This document shows, piece by piece, positions 31,767 to 42,334 of a stretch of DNA of 64,000 nucleotides. Source of the stretch: Paralithodes platypus (Eukaryota > Arthropoda > Malacostraca > Decapoda > Lithodidae); assembly GCA_032716605.1 (NCBI GenBank), contig CM064512.1:31301827-31365826 (forward strand). The letters run 5' to 3'. The position numbers and the translations under genes were made by a program. The notes under the pieces are model-generated. The model searched no databases, was not told the DNA's origin, and was given only the letters and a program-made list of their open reading frames with translations. Positions within the stretch are counted from its first letter, which is position 1. The number at the start of each line of letters is the position of its first letter.

Positions 31767-32111
31767 AGAATGATATAAAAGGTAAACAGGAAGGGTATAT
31801 ATAGAGGGTGGAGGATCAGAGGAGGCGAAAATCAGGGGGCAAAAGTCTCTTATTGGTGGAGGGGTATTCTAGGAGTGCAAAAGGGGGAACCGCATCACGC
31901 AGGCGCACTGGATGCGGGATGGTGTTGGTCGGTTGGCGGGGTCAAAGCTGATTGCCTGCGTGTCGAGGGGCATGGCCTAAGTTGCGTGGTACGTGTGGCG
32001 CCGGCAGAAGACGAAGCTGAAGGAGGTAGCGCGGGGGGCTGCGTCAAGGGCACCGGGGGGCGTTAGGTCCTGTAGGGTAGTGCCTTTTGGCAGAAGGAAG
32101 GATCTGAAGGT

Positions 32112-33023
32112 CTAGAGTTTGTTGTTGATGTTAGGATGTAAGGCTTGGATATATAACGCTTCGAGTATAGGTAATCTCCTTGGGTCACTTTCTTTATCGA
32201 GTATGGTGGTGTGTTTCTCTAACTCGTTGCGTGTGAGGTGGGGGTGGTTTGGGATGAGATAGTGGTCTTTGATGGCTCCAGCCTGAAGGTGAAGAGTTAA
32301 CCGACGTGAAAGACGAGTCTGCGTCATGCCAATATAGGAATGAGGTCCACAGTCCTCATAATTACAGGTATGTTGGTAAATGACGTGATCGTCGGTCATC
32401 GGGCTCTTTATCTTGGTGGAAGCTGGTTTGTTGCGGAGAACGAGGTTGGAGGTCTTGGGGGATTTGTAATAAATTATTAATTTGATTTTGTTTTCCGGGT
32501 TGGTTGGGTGGACATGCTTGGAGATTATTTCTTTTAAGACGGCCTCGTCATTTTTGTGTTCAGAGGACATGTAATTGCGGTAGAAGATCTTAATTTCATT
32601 GGGGAGGTCAATGTTGGGAGGGTTTTGGGTGTACCATTTTTCAAGATGGTGGTCGATGGTGCTGAAGATGTCGGAGTTGGAGTATCCATTATTCACTAAA
32701 ACTTGGGATAGTCTTTCTAGTTCCTGGTGGGTGTCGGCCCAGGTAGAGCAGTGCGTGAGGGCTCTCCTTACATAGGCGGAGATGGAGGATAGAAGATAAC
32801 GGCGGGGGCATTCACTATCGCCGTTGAGGCATTGTCCTGTGTTAGTTGGTTTAGTGTAGACGGTGGTTTTGAACCCATGGTCGTTCAGAGCTACGAGGAT
32901 GTCGAGGAAGGGGAGTTGTCCATTGTTTGATTTTTCAAAGGTGAAGTTAAGTCCGGAGGAGGTCATGAAGCGACGCTGGAGGCGACTACAAATGTTGGGT
33001 CGGTTGGGCCTGTAACTCTCCAC
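32112..33023 (-). pseudogene. Penelope-like polyprotein C-terminus: RT thumb/linker and GIY-YIG nuclease
   Basis: 303 codons open on the minus strand. The start of the frame has LPFLDILVALNDHGF and TTVYTKPTNTGQCLN, the Penelope RT C-terminal signature. A linker with CxxxxxxCG (HTCNYEDCGPHSYIGMT) leads into the GIY-YIG-type endonuclease, where the first half-motif is degenerate and the second is SYIGMT, followed by the conserved Arg/His region (RLSRRLTLHLQAGA) and a LEALYIQ block with the metal-binding Glu. The nuclease nicks target DNA for priming. No stops in this stretch, but the catalytic RT domain is missing, so this is a truncated element. The nominal Met at 33023 is only the first Met after the break. 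Confidence 0.88.
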
Positions 33024-33116
33024 TCAAATAATAATCCTAAAGCAGCAAACAGCGATAATTTAGCCTCGGCCACTATCGGACCTCTTGTTGACGAACACTG
33101 ACCGGATAAGGACCTG

Positions 33117-33214
33117 CTTAGGGATTTCAACATGGAATGTGAGAGGCGTGAATGATGACACAGAGGAGAGAGAGGTTCTGGAAGTATTAGCAAATGCCAG
33201 GCTGGATGCAAAAT
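33117..33214 (+). pseudogene. LINE APE-type endonuclease N-terminal fragment
   Basis: A short open stretch translates as a TWNVRGVNDDTEE-type sequence, the strand carrying the conserved Asn at the start of APE endonuclease domains of RTE/Jockey-type LINEs. It ends after about 30 codons at a TAA (AAATAAAAAA). It lies head-on against the truncated 5' end of the Penelope fragment. Confidence 0.55.
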
Positions 33215-35239
33215 AAAAAAGATGGCCCCGTGCACCGAAAAGGTTGTCCACAAGGTCAAAAGTTTGTTCATGGACCAAAATGTTTGCTTGCACTACCAAA
33301 AGTTTGCCTAAACCATGTACGGATAAATGGGGCAAATATCATTGTTCGAAATGGGTTTGGAAAAGAATACCCAGAATACCCGGTATATTGGAAATTTTAA
33401 ACATAATATAAATAGGGGAACCTTGAACTGGGATCGTTATGTTGCAGTTTCTCAATTAAATAGCAAACAGATTAAAGAGTTAAATGTAGGTTCCTGTAGA
33501 CGCGTCATCCATTATAAATGCGTTACTATGCTGATGACTTGTCGTAACGTCAGTAACACTCCGAATGTTTCAGACTAAGAGTCGAGTTGTACGTTAATCA
33601 CCCATGCATCAAGGTCTTCAATAGTTGCACACTAAACTTTATGTTAAGGATTACAATTCCGTGATATCTACGTTATTCTATCACAGTACATGCGCTTCAA
33701 CATATGTTTATGCAACCGGCTTCAGGCAGGCTGCATAGTTGATGACTGATATTCGCGGTACACTGCTGTGACTATACAAATGAAAGAGTGAGCCCTGACC
33801 AATGAAACAAAATGTCATTTAAATTTGCACATCAAATACGGTTTCAAAATATTACTGCTCATATTCCGACCTGTTTGGCAGGGAGAGCTGATTAGCCTGA
33901 CTATAGAATACATTTTAACCTTATGATTACATGCCACACACCCTTCACACACTATGCACACAATATACAGATGGGCTAGTGCCTTTTCCCAGTGAAAATA
34001 AACAAGGTAGAGAATCGAATGAATTTACTCGAAGTATGAACACGATTAATTCGTGGCCACCCATTCGAGGATTATGGCATCTGGCAAAAGATGGATTCAT
34101 AGATAGAATAAATATATTTAAATTATTAGGCATGGAATTTGTTAAAATATTCCAAGTAAAGTAAGCTTAGTACAATTAGTATTGCCGTATGTATGATCTG
34201 ACTCATCTTAGTTGCTTACAAAAACCTCACTACCTCATTCTAGAATTCAGAGCACTTCCCTTCTTTATCTGAGCCAAATCGATATCGACAAAAAATTAAA
34301 TGACAATAATAAATAGTAACCATGTAACCATAGTAACCATTTGACCTTGAGAAACAAACACAAATTAGTTAGACGATTGTCGCATTGACCAACCAAGTTT
34401 GCCTGTGAAATTTCGTTATAATCCATTTAACAGTCTAAAAGGAGTTTAGGGAAATCATATTAACATTCCTATTTTGACATTTTTTGCTTGCATGGACGTT
34501 TCCCAGTAAAACAAAATGAAGGCCTTTGTCTTGACGTTTACTGTATGTTATTTGTGTAAAAATACAATTACAAATATTAATATGTAAAGTGAAACTATCT
34601 CAGCAAATTTGAAGTTTGCATGAATATTATAGACAATCACATATTATATTTGACCTTGGCACTGCTACCTTGACCTTTAAAATCAAATATATTTTCTTGT
34701 AAGACTTTGGATATACCGAATAAACATGATAAACATAGTGAACATGTAACAGTTAGTATATGAAATACTAGTGAACAACTGATTTTGATCTTTGACCATG
34801 ACCTTTGATGGTACTCTTTACAAAATGTATATAAAATTTGGTCAATATATTATCAATCTTACCAGCAGCTAGTATAGTGAAAATTAATACATTTGAGAAC
34901 AATTTAAACATATGGAATATTGACTTTCGAGTAAAATATAACAATTATCAGACCGTTGCATTGACCAAGCAGATATACCTTTCTAAATTTAGTGAAGGTC
35001 CATCCAACGGTCTACAGTCTAGGAGGAACTTCTGGACAGACAGACAGACGACGGACGGACGACAGACAAGCTGGCTAGTGGTACATAGTATACAAGCGGG
35101 ATCTGTGTGTACGATATCACTCTTCTTATGCAGAGTTGATAATCGTATATCTTTCAAATAGCGCAAGTTCTTCTTTTGGGGAATTCACTAGTGGTGGAAA
35201 CACTACTACCCTGATTATTGGACGTCAACAGTGTCTGCT
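33215..35239. other. unassigned region with simple GACGGAC-rich end
   Basis: No coding similarity. Two related blocks share CGCATTGACCAACCAAGTTT / TGCATTGACCAAGCAGATAT and a TTTAGTGAAGGTCC-type context (34370-34450 and 34955-35030). Short GACAGACAGACGACGGACGG repeats follow at 35034-35070. ACCTTTGAC/ACCTTGAC motifs recur at 34345, 34655 and 34790. Probably an old non-autonomous repeat. Confidence 0.4.
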
Positions 35240-35249
35240 AACACTTGAT

Positions 35250-35672
35250 GGTGATGGGCTGGTCTATCAGAATGAGAGCTGAGCGATCTCTGCCATACCA
35301 ATAGCTTACTCTGACTATTCCTTGTACTTATATATTTTCTAGATCTCAAGTGACGGCGTCTCTTCCATGGATTGACCTCCCTACTGCCAACCTAGAGGTT
35401 GGCAGATTGGGAGCCAAAGCGTCACATTTTTCCTTTGTTCCCAACTTTCCCTTCATAACTGCTCATGGGCACAGGGCCTTGGGTCGGGCTTTCGTTTCCC
35501 GGGGCGTTTCGACACCCTCCTCAGCTTCCCGCCTTGGAGTGGCTTAGGTCACCTGGGCTTTATTCGTGGTAAGCAGGGAGGGTTATGTGGGGGCGCTCAG
35601 TTATGGCCTTGGCCTTGCTCGGGACCTTCGGGCTGTTCGGCCAGACAGCCTGGGGAACATCAACAACAAAAC
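35250..35672 (+). mobile_element. S1 short retroposed element, full copy 3
   Basis: Starts GGTGATGGGCTGGTCTATC exactly like copy 1 and ends in an AAC-rich tail. Flanked by a 10-bp duplication AACACTTGAT at 35240-35249 and 35673-35682. It has an 18-bp insertion-like difference (CTGCCAACCTAGAGGTTGG) in the region where copy 1 reads CCAATCTACCAAGATTGG. Confidence 0.85.
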
Positions 35673-35731
35673 AACACTTGATTCTTACAATAATAGGTAA
35701 ACAGAGGCATCAGACAGCCAAAACATCCTCA

Positions 35732-35800
35732 ATGCCAAGGATCGAACATAGATATCTTTGTTGTGAGCCAAACATGCTAACCATTACACCACAGGCCACC
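35732..35800 (-). repeat. tRNA-Val-like sequence (SINE head or pseudogene)
   Basis: On the minus strand: A box TGGTGTAATGGTTAGC, a loop CTCACAA that would place CAC (Val) as anticodon, and B box GTTCGATCC. The T stem and acceptor stem pair poorly, so it is not called as a functional tRNA. Confidence 0.5.
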
Positions 35801-36308
35801 CTGTTTATTACGAACGACAATAATTTATGTAAACATTATATTTAAGAATATACAATGTTTTGCCTGACATACAAAATGTATTGGTAAAAAGCATCCAACA
35901 ATTCATTACGCACACAATTGAGAACCATTTTTGAAGGTCAATATATTGATTATTGTTAGAAGAACATTTAAACTTGTGCATACTGTTTTTCAATGTAAAT
36001 ATCAATCCACAACAAAATAATAAGAAGGTATGAGAGTTTTGGTGGAAATAACAGGCAGAGATATAAAACCTGGTGACCAGTTCTCTGGAGGATAAGCCAT
36101 GGTGTATCCCGTGGTCTAGAAACACTGGCAGAATAACAGAACAGGCAGACAGTGACATCACTGAGACCGGCTACAGAAACGTAAGGGCACTGACATATAA
36201 TAACTTTTGACCATGGAACCATTTTGGAGAATTGCACTAATTATATATATATATATACACAATATTGGAATATTGGAAAAAGGCCACTTGTAATTTAAAG
36301 GACTAGTA
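35801..36308. other. no gene recognised
   Basis: AT-rich, overlapping low-complexity ORFs on the minus strand only. A short (AT)n lies at 36240-36256. Confidence 0.4.
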
Positions 36309-36312
36309 TTAA

Positions 36313-36519
36313 CCCTTTGAGTACCAGCGATGTGTGTTATATTATATTCTAGATACATTTTGTCGATATTATACAGCTTAGGAAGGATGTGTGGTAGTTA
36401 AAGGGTTGGTTGAGGTAGTTTGAAGCCTTATTATTGCTAGAGGGCCTTCCTGAGCTTAATAACATCGTCTAATCATTGCCACACTATAATTAAAAGGATG
36501 ACACTGGTACTGAAATTGG
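36313..36519 (+). mobile_element. T-family MITE, 207 bp, TTAA-flanked
   Basis: TTAA at 36309-36312 and 36520-36523. The left end CCCTTTGAGTACCAGCGATG is close to the copy at 2172. The internal inverted pair AGCTTAGGAAGGATGTGTG / GGGCCTTCCTGAGCTTAAT is shared with that copy. The right end (CACTGGTACTGAAATTGG) is diverged. Confidence 0.8.
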
Positions 36520-36719
36520 TTAAGTAAGCCAGATAATTAACTTGATTGATAGGATTAATGTTCTGTAACGCTATGATGTCATATTTGACATTATTTCATG
36601 TTATTTTAAGGTGTGATGGAATGAAATGGAAATTACTAATTGGCTCCAAAATGCCGTTCTTAATGTTGAATAACAGTCTAATGATCGCCCGGATGAAATG
36701 AACAAGTGGCAATTAACAT

Positions 36720-37620
36720 ACTGTACTGAGAGTATCAATGACTACCACTTCATAGCATAAGATAACATAATAATATAACATATATTATAGAAAATAAACA
36801 AACATATCATAGTACTAATCCATATAGCAAATATAAAACAAAAAAATCCACCCCTTAGTGTAAGTATCAACACATAATAACAACATATCATATCATATAT
36901 AGACTATACAATGTAGGATAACATAAAATATAACACAACATAGTGACATAACATAATATCACCAGCATAACATAACAAAGTATCAGTATAATGTGGCATA
37001 ACTTAAAGTAACTCGGTAGAGCGCATACCTCTGCCAACAGTGGCTGATTCTTTACCATTATTTTCATAGGCCTAAATTTGGTTTGGGATTTTAGTTCCAG
37101 GATATGATCAGGATCGCCTAATACATTGAATAATTTCTTCCTTGGCGCAGATCTATAATCTGCCTACCAAATTTAATGAAAATCTCTAAATCACCTCATA
37201 AATCAAGTAACTTCTTCCTTGGGCCATATCCTAACTGGCCACCAAATTACCCGAAAACCGGTCCATAAACTGCATTTTGTTTACAGACAAACGGAGGCGA
37301 AAACATAACCACGCTCCAACCTCATTGGCGGAGGTAATAACAACATATAACATAACCAAATAATAATATCATGACAGCACAACATTATATTACGACATCA
37401 CTTAGCATAACATAACTTAGAACACCATTACATACCACAGCGCAACATAACACAATATAGGACTCTACAGCCTAACATAGCACACCATAACATAATACAA
37501 CATACAACATCATAACACAACATACGACTATACAGCATATCTTAGTACACCATAACATAACACAACATACGACTATACAGCATAACTTTTATATACACTA
37601 TAATATATCACAACATACGA
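36720..37620. repeat. CATAA/AACATA-rich simple-sequence tract
   Basis: Irregular repetition of AACATAACA, CATAACATA and TACGACTATACAGCATA-type phrases, interrupted by an inserted MITE at 37028-37338. The same composition resumes at 38520 as a regular 45-bp array. Confidence 0.7.
37028..37338. mobile_element. possible MITE inside the CATAA tract
   Basis: Ends TACCTCTGCCAA and TTGGCGGAGGTA are inverted with one mismatch, and the interior composition differs sharply from the surrounding CATAA tract. No target duplication could be fixed with certainty in the repetitive flank. Confidence 0.45.
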
Positions 37621-37635
37621 ATATACAATATATAA

Positions 37636-38505
37636 GGCGTACGGTCCGGAGGGTGTTCCTCCTGTTGTTCTCAAAAACTGTGCTTCCACGCTGACTCCCT
37701 GCCTAGGCAAACTCTTTCGTCTCTGTCTATCCTCTAACGTCTACTCTTCATGCATCTATCTATCTACCCGTCAGGAACTCCCAGCGGACTATCCCTTATT
37801 TTTCAACAATACAAAAATCAATCCTTCATCTTCTCTCAATATTCTTAGTGTCTCTTTTTCTTCTGCTATCAATTGGAAGGACCATATTACCAGTCTTGCT
37901 AAGGCAGCCTCCCAGAAGCTGGGTGTGCTCAACTGCCTTATGGGGTTCTTTTCTCCTGCACAGCTTCTTGCTCTGTACAGGGTCATAGTGCATCCTTGTA
38001 TTGAGTATTGTTCACATGTGTGGAGAGGTTCCTCTCACACCGCTCTCCTAGACAAAGTTGAAAGGAAGGCCTTTCGTATCATTAACTCCCGTCCACTCAC
38101 CAACTCTCTGCAATATCTCTCTCTCCGCCGCAATGTTGCATCTCTCTCGCTATTTTATCGCTACTAAAATAATCAGTGTTCCTCAGAGCTTTCCCAGTGT
38201 ATACCACCTCCTTTACGTAGGGCACGTGGTACCCGTCTTGCAACTCAATCCCACCCCTACTCTGTGCAACTCTCCAATCCGAGAGTGAAACGTTACTCTG
38301 TCTTTCTTCTACTCAACAGCTGAGCTCTGGAACTCTCTCCCAGAATCAGTCTTTCCCTCTTCCTACGACTTAAATCGCTTTAAACTCCGTGTGTCCAGGC
38401 ATTTTGGCTCGAATGTCCCTTGATTTTGGCCCTGTCACTCTTTCAACTAGGGGGGAGGCACTCGTATAGGCAGTTCTGCCTTTTGCCTCCCTCAATCACA
38501 TATAA
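37636..38505 (+). pseudogene. J1 LINE (CR1/Jockey-like), RT N-terminus joined to C-terminus with core deleted
   Basis: It begins with AYGPEGVPPVVLKNCAS and LGKLFRLCLSS, the N-terminal fingers of a LINE RT (K-x-x-GPDG-type motif). After about 40 codons the similarity jumps to the C-terminal thumb: SAINWKDHITSLAKAASQKL, FFSPAQLLALYRVIVHPCIE, YCSHVWRGSSHTALL, RRNVASLSLFYRYY. The palm with the catalytic Asp residues is absent, so this copy carries an internal deletion and cannot polymerise. The 3' end has CCCTTGATTTTGGCCCTGTC and the family tail GGGGGAGGCACTCG plus AGGCAGTTCTGCCTTTTGCC. It lies between two CATAA-type tracts. Confidence 0.8.
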
Positions 38506-38527
38506 TAGAAAAAACAAAAAACAAAAA

Positions 38528-38980
38528 AACAGCATAACTTAGCACACCATAACATAACACAACATACGACTATACAGCATAACTTAGCACACTATATTAT
38601 ATCACAACATAGGGCACCACAGCATAACTTAACACACCATAACATAACACAACATAGGGCAACACAACATGACTTAGTACACCATAACATAACAAAACAT
38701 AGGGCAACAAAGCATAACTTAGTACACCATAACATAACATAACATAGAGCAACACAGCATAACTTAGCACACCATAACATATCACAACATAGAGCAACAC
38801 AGCATAACTTAGCACACCATAACATATCACAACATAGGGCAACACAGCATAACTTAGCACACCATAACATATCACACATAGGCAACACAGCATAACTTAG
38901 CACACCATAACATATCACAACATAGGGCAACACAGCATAACTTAGCACACCATAACATAACACAACGTAGGAGAACGTAA
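38528..38980. repeat. 45-bp minisatellite, about 10 copies
   Basis: Units AGCATAACTTAGCACACCAT + AACATAACACAACATAGGGC + AACAC start at 38531, 38576, 38621, 38666, 38711, 38756, 38801 and 38846, then slip. The 45-bp period is a multiple of 3, which produces a long artificial minus-strand ORF of 15-residue repeats. It is not a gene. Confidence 0.92.
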
Positions 38981-39330
38981 CACATAGGATAACACAGCAT
39001 AAATTGACACACTATAATATAGCACAACACAGCATCGCAGACCATAGCATAGCACAATATAGGACAGTACACCACAACTAAGGACAATGCAGAACTATAC
39101 AACATAGAATAACAAAGTAAAACACAACATAGGACAAAGTAACAATACATCAATCAGGCGTATGGACACAATCAGCTAATTTGTGGGATTTGTTTTAGCC
39201 GAACCACAGGATAAAATTACAATGACCCCGACAAGGGCTTAATATCAGGATAATGTAATGGTGTGTAGTTCAAACAATAATTCTGTATCTATCCCCCCCC
39301 CCCCATTCTCTCTCTTTCTCTTTCTGTGTC
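38981..39330. repeat. decaying continuation of the CATA-rich tract
   Basis: Irregular ACATAGGA/AACACAGCATA phrases up to about 39150, then unassigned sequence and a poly-C run at 39294-39304. Confidence 0.5.
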
Positions 39331-39521
39331 CATGAAACACAGTAGTTATCACCCACCACCCAACCCTACTATCGCCTTTAAATTCTAGTTATCTGTCAAT
39401 ATCATGTATAAATAAACAAAAAGTATATTTTTTTGTATATTTTAATTTTGATATTGACAGATAACTTGTATTTAAAGGCAATAGCAGGGTTGGGTGGTGG
39501 TTGATAACTACCGTGTTTGAT
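39331..39521. repeat. fold-back hairpin (~70-bp arms)
   Basis: The left arm (CACCCACCACCCAACCCT, GCCTTTAAAT, AGTTATCTGTCAATATCA) is reverse-complemented by the right arm (TGATATTGACAGATAACT, ATTTAAAGGC, AGGGTTGGGTGGTGG). Outer ends AAACACAGTAGTTATCA / TGATAACTACCGTGTTT also pair. About 50 bases of AT-rich loop. Probably a MITE. Confidence 0.88.
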
Positions 39522-40655
39522 GGAGGAGCAATAATGGTTTGATGGTTCTCACAGGTAAGCCACGGTAGCCTTGTTCGTTTCTTAGTCATTAAGGTGAGAC
39601 TTTGACCTCATGACACAGGGACAAGTGACTTAATTCTACACTTTTGGTAATGCACTATATTGACGAAAATTAGGGCACAGTGTGAAAAAAGCTGTGTCAA
39701 AATATCATACTGATCCAACTGTTTGTTAAGAAGTTATTCCCGAAAAACGATGCAACACGGCCTCTGAAACCCATAGTAGTGAAGTGCTTCATCGAAGGAA
39801 GTCCTCAGTGTGACATCATAATAGTGCAGTGTCATTCCTCTGGGATTATTAATTGTGGATGCTCGTTTGTGAGTTATAAACTATACATATTTACCATATT
39901 TTGTCTGACAATAATATTAATTACCTTGAACAATGCAACTTATGTGTCTACTCTGTATTATATTTATCGATATCGACAATATGAACTGTAATCAATATTT
40001 CACTATGGACCAATCAAATTACACGCGGGGGAACGGTTGCAAAATTATTGGTAAATCTTTTAACTCACACATGTCTAAGAATTTCTTCTCCAATAGAGTT
40101 GTTAATTTGTAGAATGGGCTTCCCCGAGATGTCATAGACTGCAGCACCGTTGATTCTTTTAAAATTTGCATAGACAAACACCTTGCCTTAAATCCACGAC
40201 TGACTGCATTTGTAAATTAATACAGTTGGTTTTCCCTTATCCACTCTAAACCACTGTTTGGACACTTGACCATCAGTGTTTTGGAGGGGCAAGCAGCCTT
40301 GAGGGGTCGCTGGATCTGTTGTTGCTTGTATTCCTTTGTATGTTATTTAGCTTGCCGGAAATGTTAGTCCATTAGCAGCAGATTTCTCGATAACTACTGG
40401 TAAAAATAAGAAACTACTGTGTCCCTGAATCTTATTATTGCTAATTACTTATAAATAACACCGTATTAGGCCATGAACACGTTGCAATAGCTTAGTAATT
40501 AAGATGATGGCAAACCATATATTTTGCCAGCATAAACAGATAAACTATAGTGAGCTTCTGGAAATTGTTTGTATACATTGATGCTCCACAAATATAGAAC
40601 CCTGGTAAGAAATTAGTCTTCACATTTAAACACATACAAATATCAACTAATACAT
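39522..40655. other. no gene recognised; possible LINE remnant at 40060-40220
   Basis: 40055-40215 translates with frame changes to an SHMSKNFFSNRVVNLWNGLP-like phrase, common near the C-terminus of CR1/Jockey-type RT ORFs. It is too short and decayed to assign. Confidence 0.4.
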
Positions 40656-40722
40656 TGTGGTGGAGTGGTCTTGCCACTGGCCTGATAATCCAAAGGTCCC
40701 GGGTTCAAATCCCGATGTATCA
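40656..40722 (+). repeat. tRNA-like sequence (SINE head)
   Basis: A-box-like TGGTGGAGTGGTC and B box GGTTCAAATCC with CCCGGG/CCCG T-stem pairing. No acceptor stem. Downstream sequence to 40830 may be the SINE body. Confidence 0.5.
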
Positions 40723-42334
40723 ATGGGAAGATATTATTGGGATGGAATTTGTGCTGTACCTAGTATCAGTGCATTACCACAAGCCCACCGAAACGTCAAT
40801 AAAATACCCTCATTGTTCCCTGATAAAATAGCACTGTATGAATATTCCCATATTCAAAATATGCTATAGGGGTGCAATGCCTGGTGAGTTATCTGCTCAA
40901 CAGGTGGCGTTGTGTGTGTGTAAGTGTGAGAGTCCGAGTGTAGGGGTTGAGACAGTGAAGCACGGGAACGAGGTGGCTTCAGAGATGGGGTCGTTTCGGG
41001 CCATGAGTGAGCACCGTGCCTCATGTGAAGGCAAGATGGCAGGTGCTGGTTGTACTCTACGTGCTTCACATGTCTCACTCCCTAGACTGGAACAAGACCT
41101 CACGGGCTTCACTGTTCATTGTAAAGCGGTGAATGTTAAGGCTATCCGCCTATGCCCGAGAGGAAGTAAGTTGGAATATAGAAAAAAAAAAAAAAATTTT
41201 TTTTTTTTTTTTTTTATCCTTAGTTAACTCTTCCATTGAGATAACACTTTGTATACACTTTGTTACTTAAACATATTTATAGATATAGCAAACACATAAA
41301 AATGGGTCCATAGTAGTGCAGGGGTTAATAACTACTAACGACGTCAGTTTATAGTTTGTAAGGCCAATCACGAAACACACAGACCTACACAATACCAGTA
41401 AACCGGCTCAACAAATATACTCCAAGAAAATGTGAAGATGCACAGCCCCTTTGATCCCGCACTCAATACAGATGCGGGGGTCGTCAAATGTTCAGGTTTT
41501 CTCTCGGTGTCTCACTTTTCTAGAGGTCCATTCAAGCTGAGGTTGTCGTTGGCAGCATGCCGTGTTTGGGAAGGCTACCTGATTTGCAGAAAAGGATAAA
41601 TACAGGTAAGTAACTTTAGAGGCCATACTAGAAGTCATAACATTTAGCAACACTAACACTTTAGGAACAACTTAAAGGATGTTTCGTTAATAGTCAATAT
41701 ATTGGATTACTGTATATACAAACTAATCCATCCTTCAGACAGATTTTATATTAAATTATTCACCCACATGTTAACACTGCTTGGTCTGCATAACATTCAT
41801 TTCAGCTTTATAAGGCTTGTGTTCGGTTTCCTGCACAAATTCAGTTCCTCTTCGAAATGTTATTTATGTAAGTACAAATAATATCGTTTAGCTTAGAGAG
41901 TAGTATCTTGTACCACTATCTTTTAAGTCTTGTTGGTTTCCTTTTTGTTTTGCCAACCCTTTGCTTAACTTGCATGTAAGACACACGCACAGCTGTTTTA
42001 TCTTGTTTTAAAATATAAGCCTCATAATAGAAAAACATATTAAGGTTCTGCATTAAATAATACAATGTTTGTCACTATCATGTGTAGCTCTAAACATACT
42101 GTATTATCGGTCAACATTACACTCAAACATATATTTAAAAATATATATTTTAGCTTTAAGGAAGAAATATAGTTCTTGTATAATAACACGTTGTATGGAA
42201 TTAATTATCTAATTTCAATATGATGACACCATTCGTCCTTTTGTTCTGAACAGTAATGGATGCTTATATCTAGTTGGAGGAGGACATTTAGAAGTCAGAA
42301 GGTTGAATGAGGTTAGTTGAACTTCTTCATAAGT
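40723..42334. other. unassigned, with a repeat shared with 44370-44640
   Basis: An ORF at 40838-41227 lacks family resemblance and ends in poly-Lys from an A-run (about 41180-41194 A, then a T run to about 41213). 41327-41590 shares ordered blocks with 44380-44640 (AATCACGAAA.., AAACCGG/AAACCAG.., GGGGTCGTCAA, GAGGTTGTCGTTGGCA), so it is a dispersed repeat of unknown class. Confidence 0.45.

Larger units (their letters stand above)
31700..33025 (-). mobile_element. Penelope-like element, 3' part
   Basis: Holds the C-terminal coding part (32112-33023) and about 400 bases of downstream sequence with a hammerhead-like motif. The RT core that should lie upstream (above 33025 on the plus coordinate) is absent. 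The break falls just before the FLDI region of the RT C-terminus. Confidence 0.8.

Noticed and set aside
38592..39153. Long minus-strand ORFs rich in Cys, Tyr, Leu and Val (15-residue repeats)
   Set aside because: They are translations of the 45-bp minisatellite, whose period is a multiple of 3. No start context or homology.
40838..41227. 129-codon ORF near a tRNA-like sequence
   Set aside because: Ends in poly-Lys/Phe from A and T runs. No domain, splice evidence or conservation visible.
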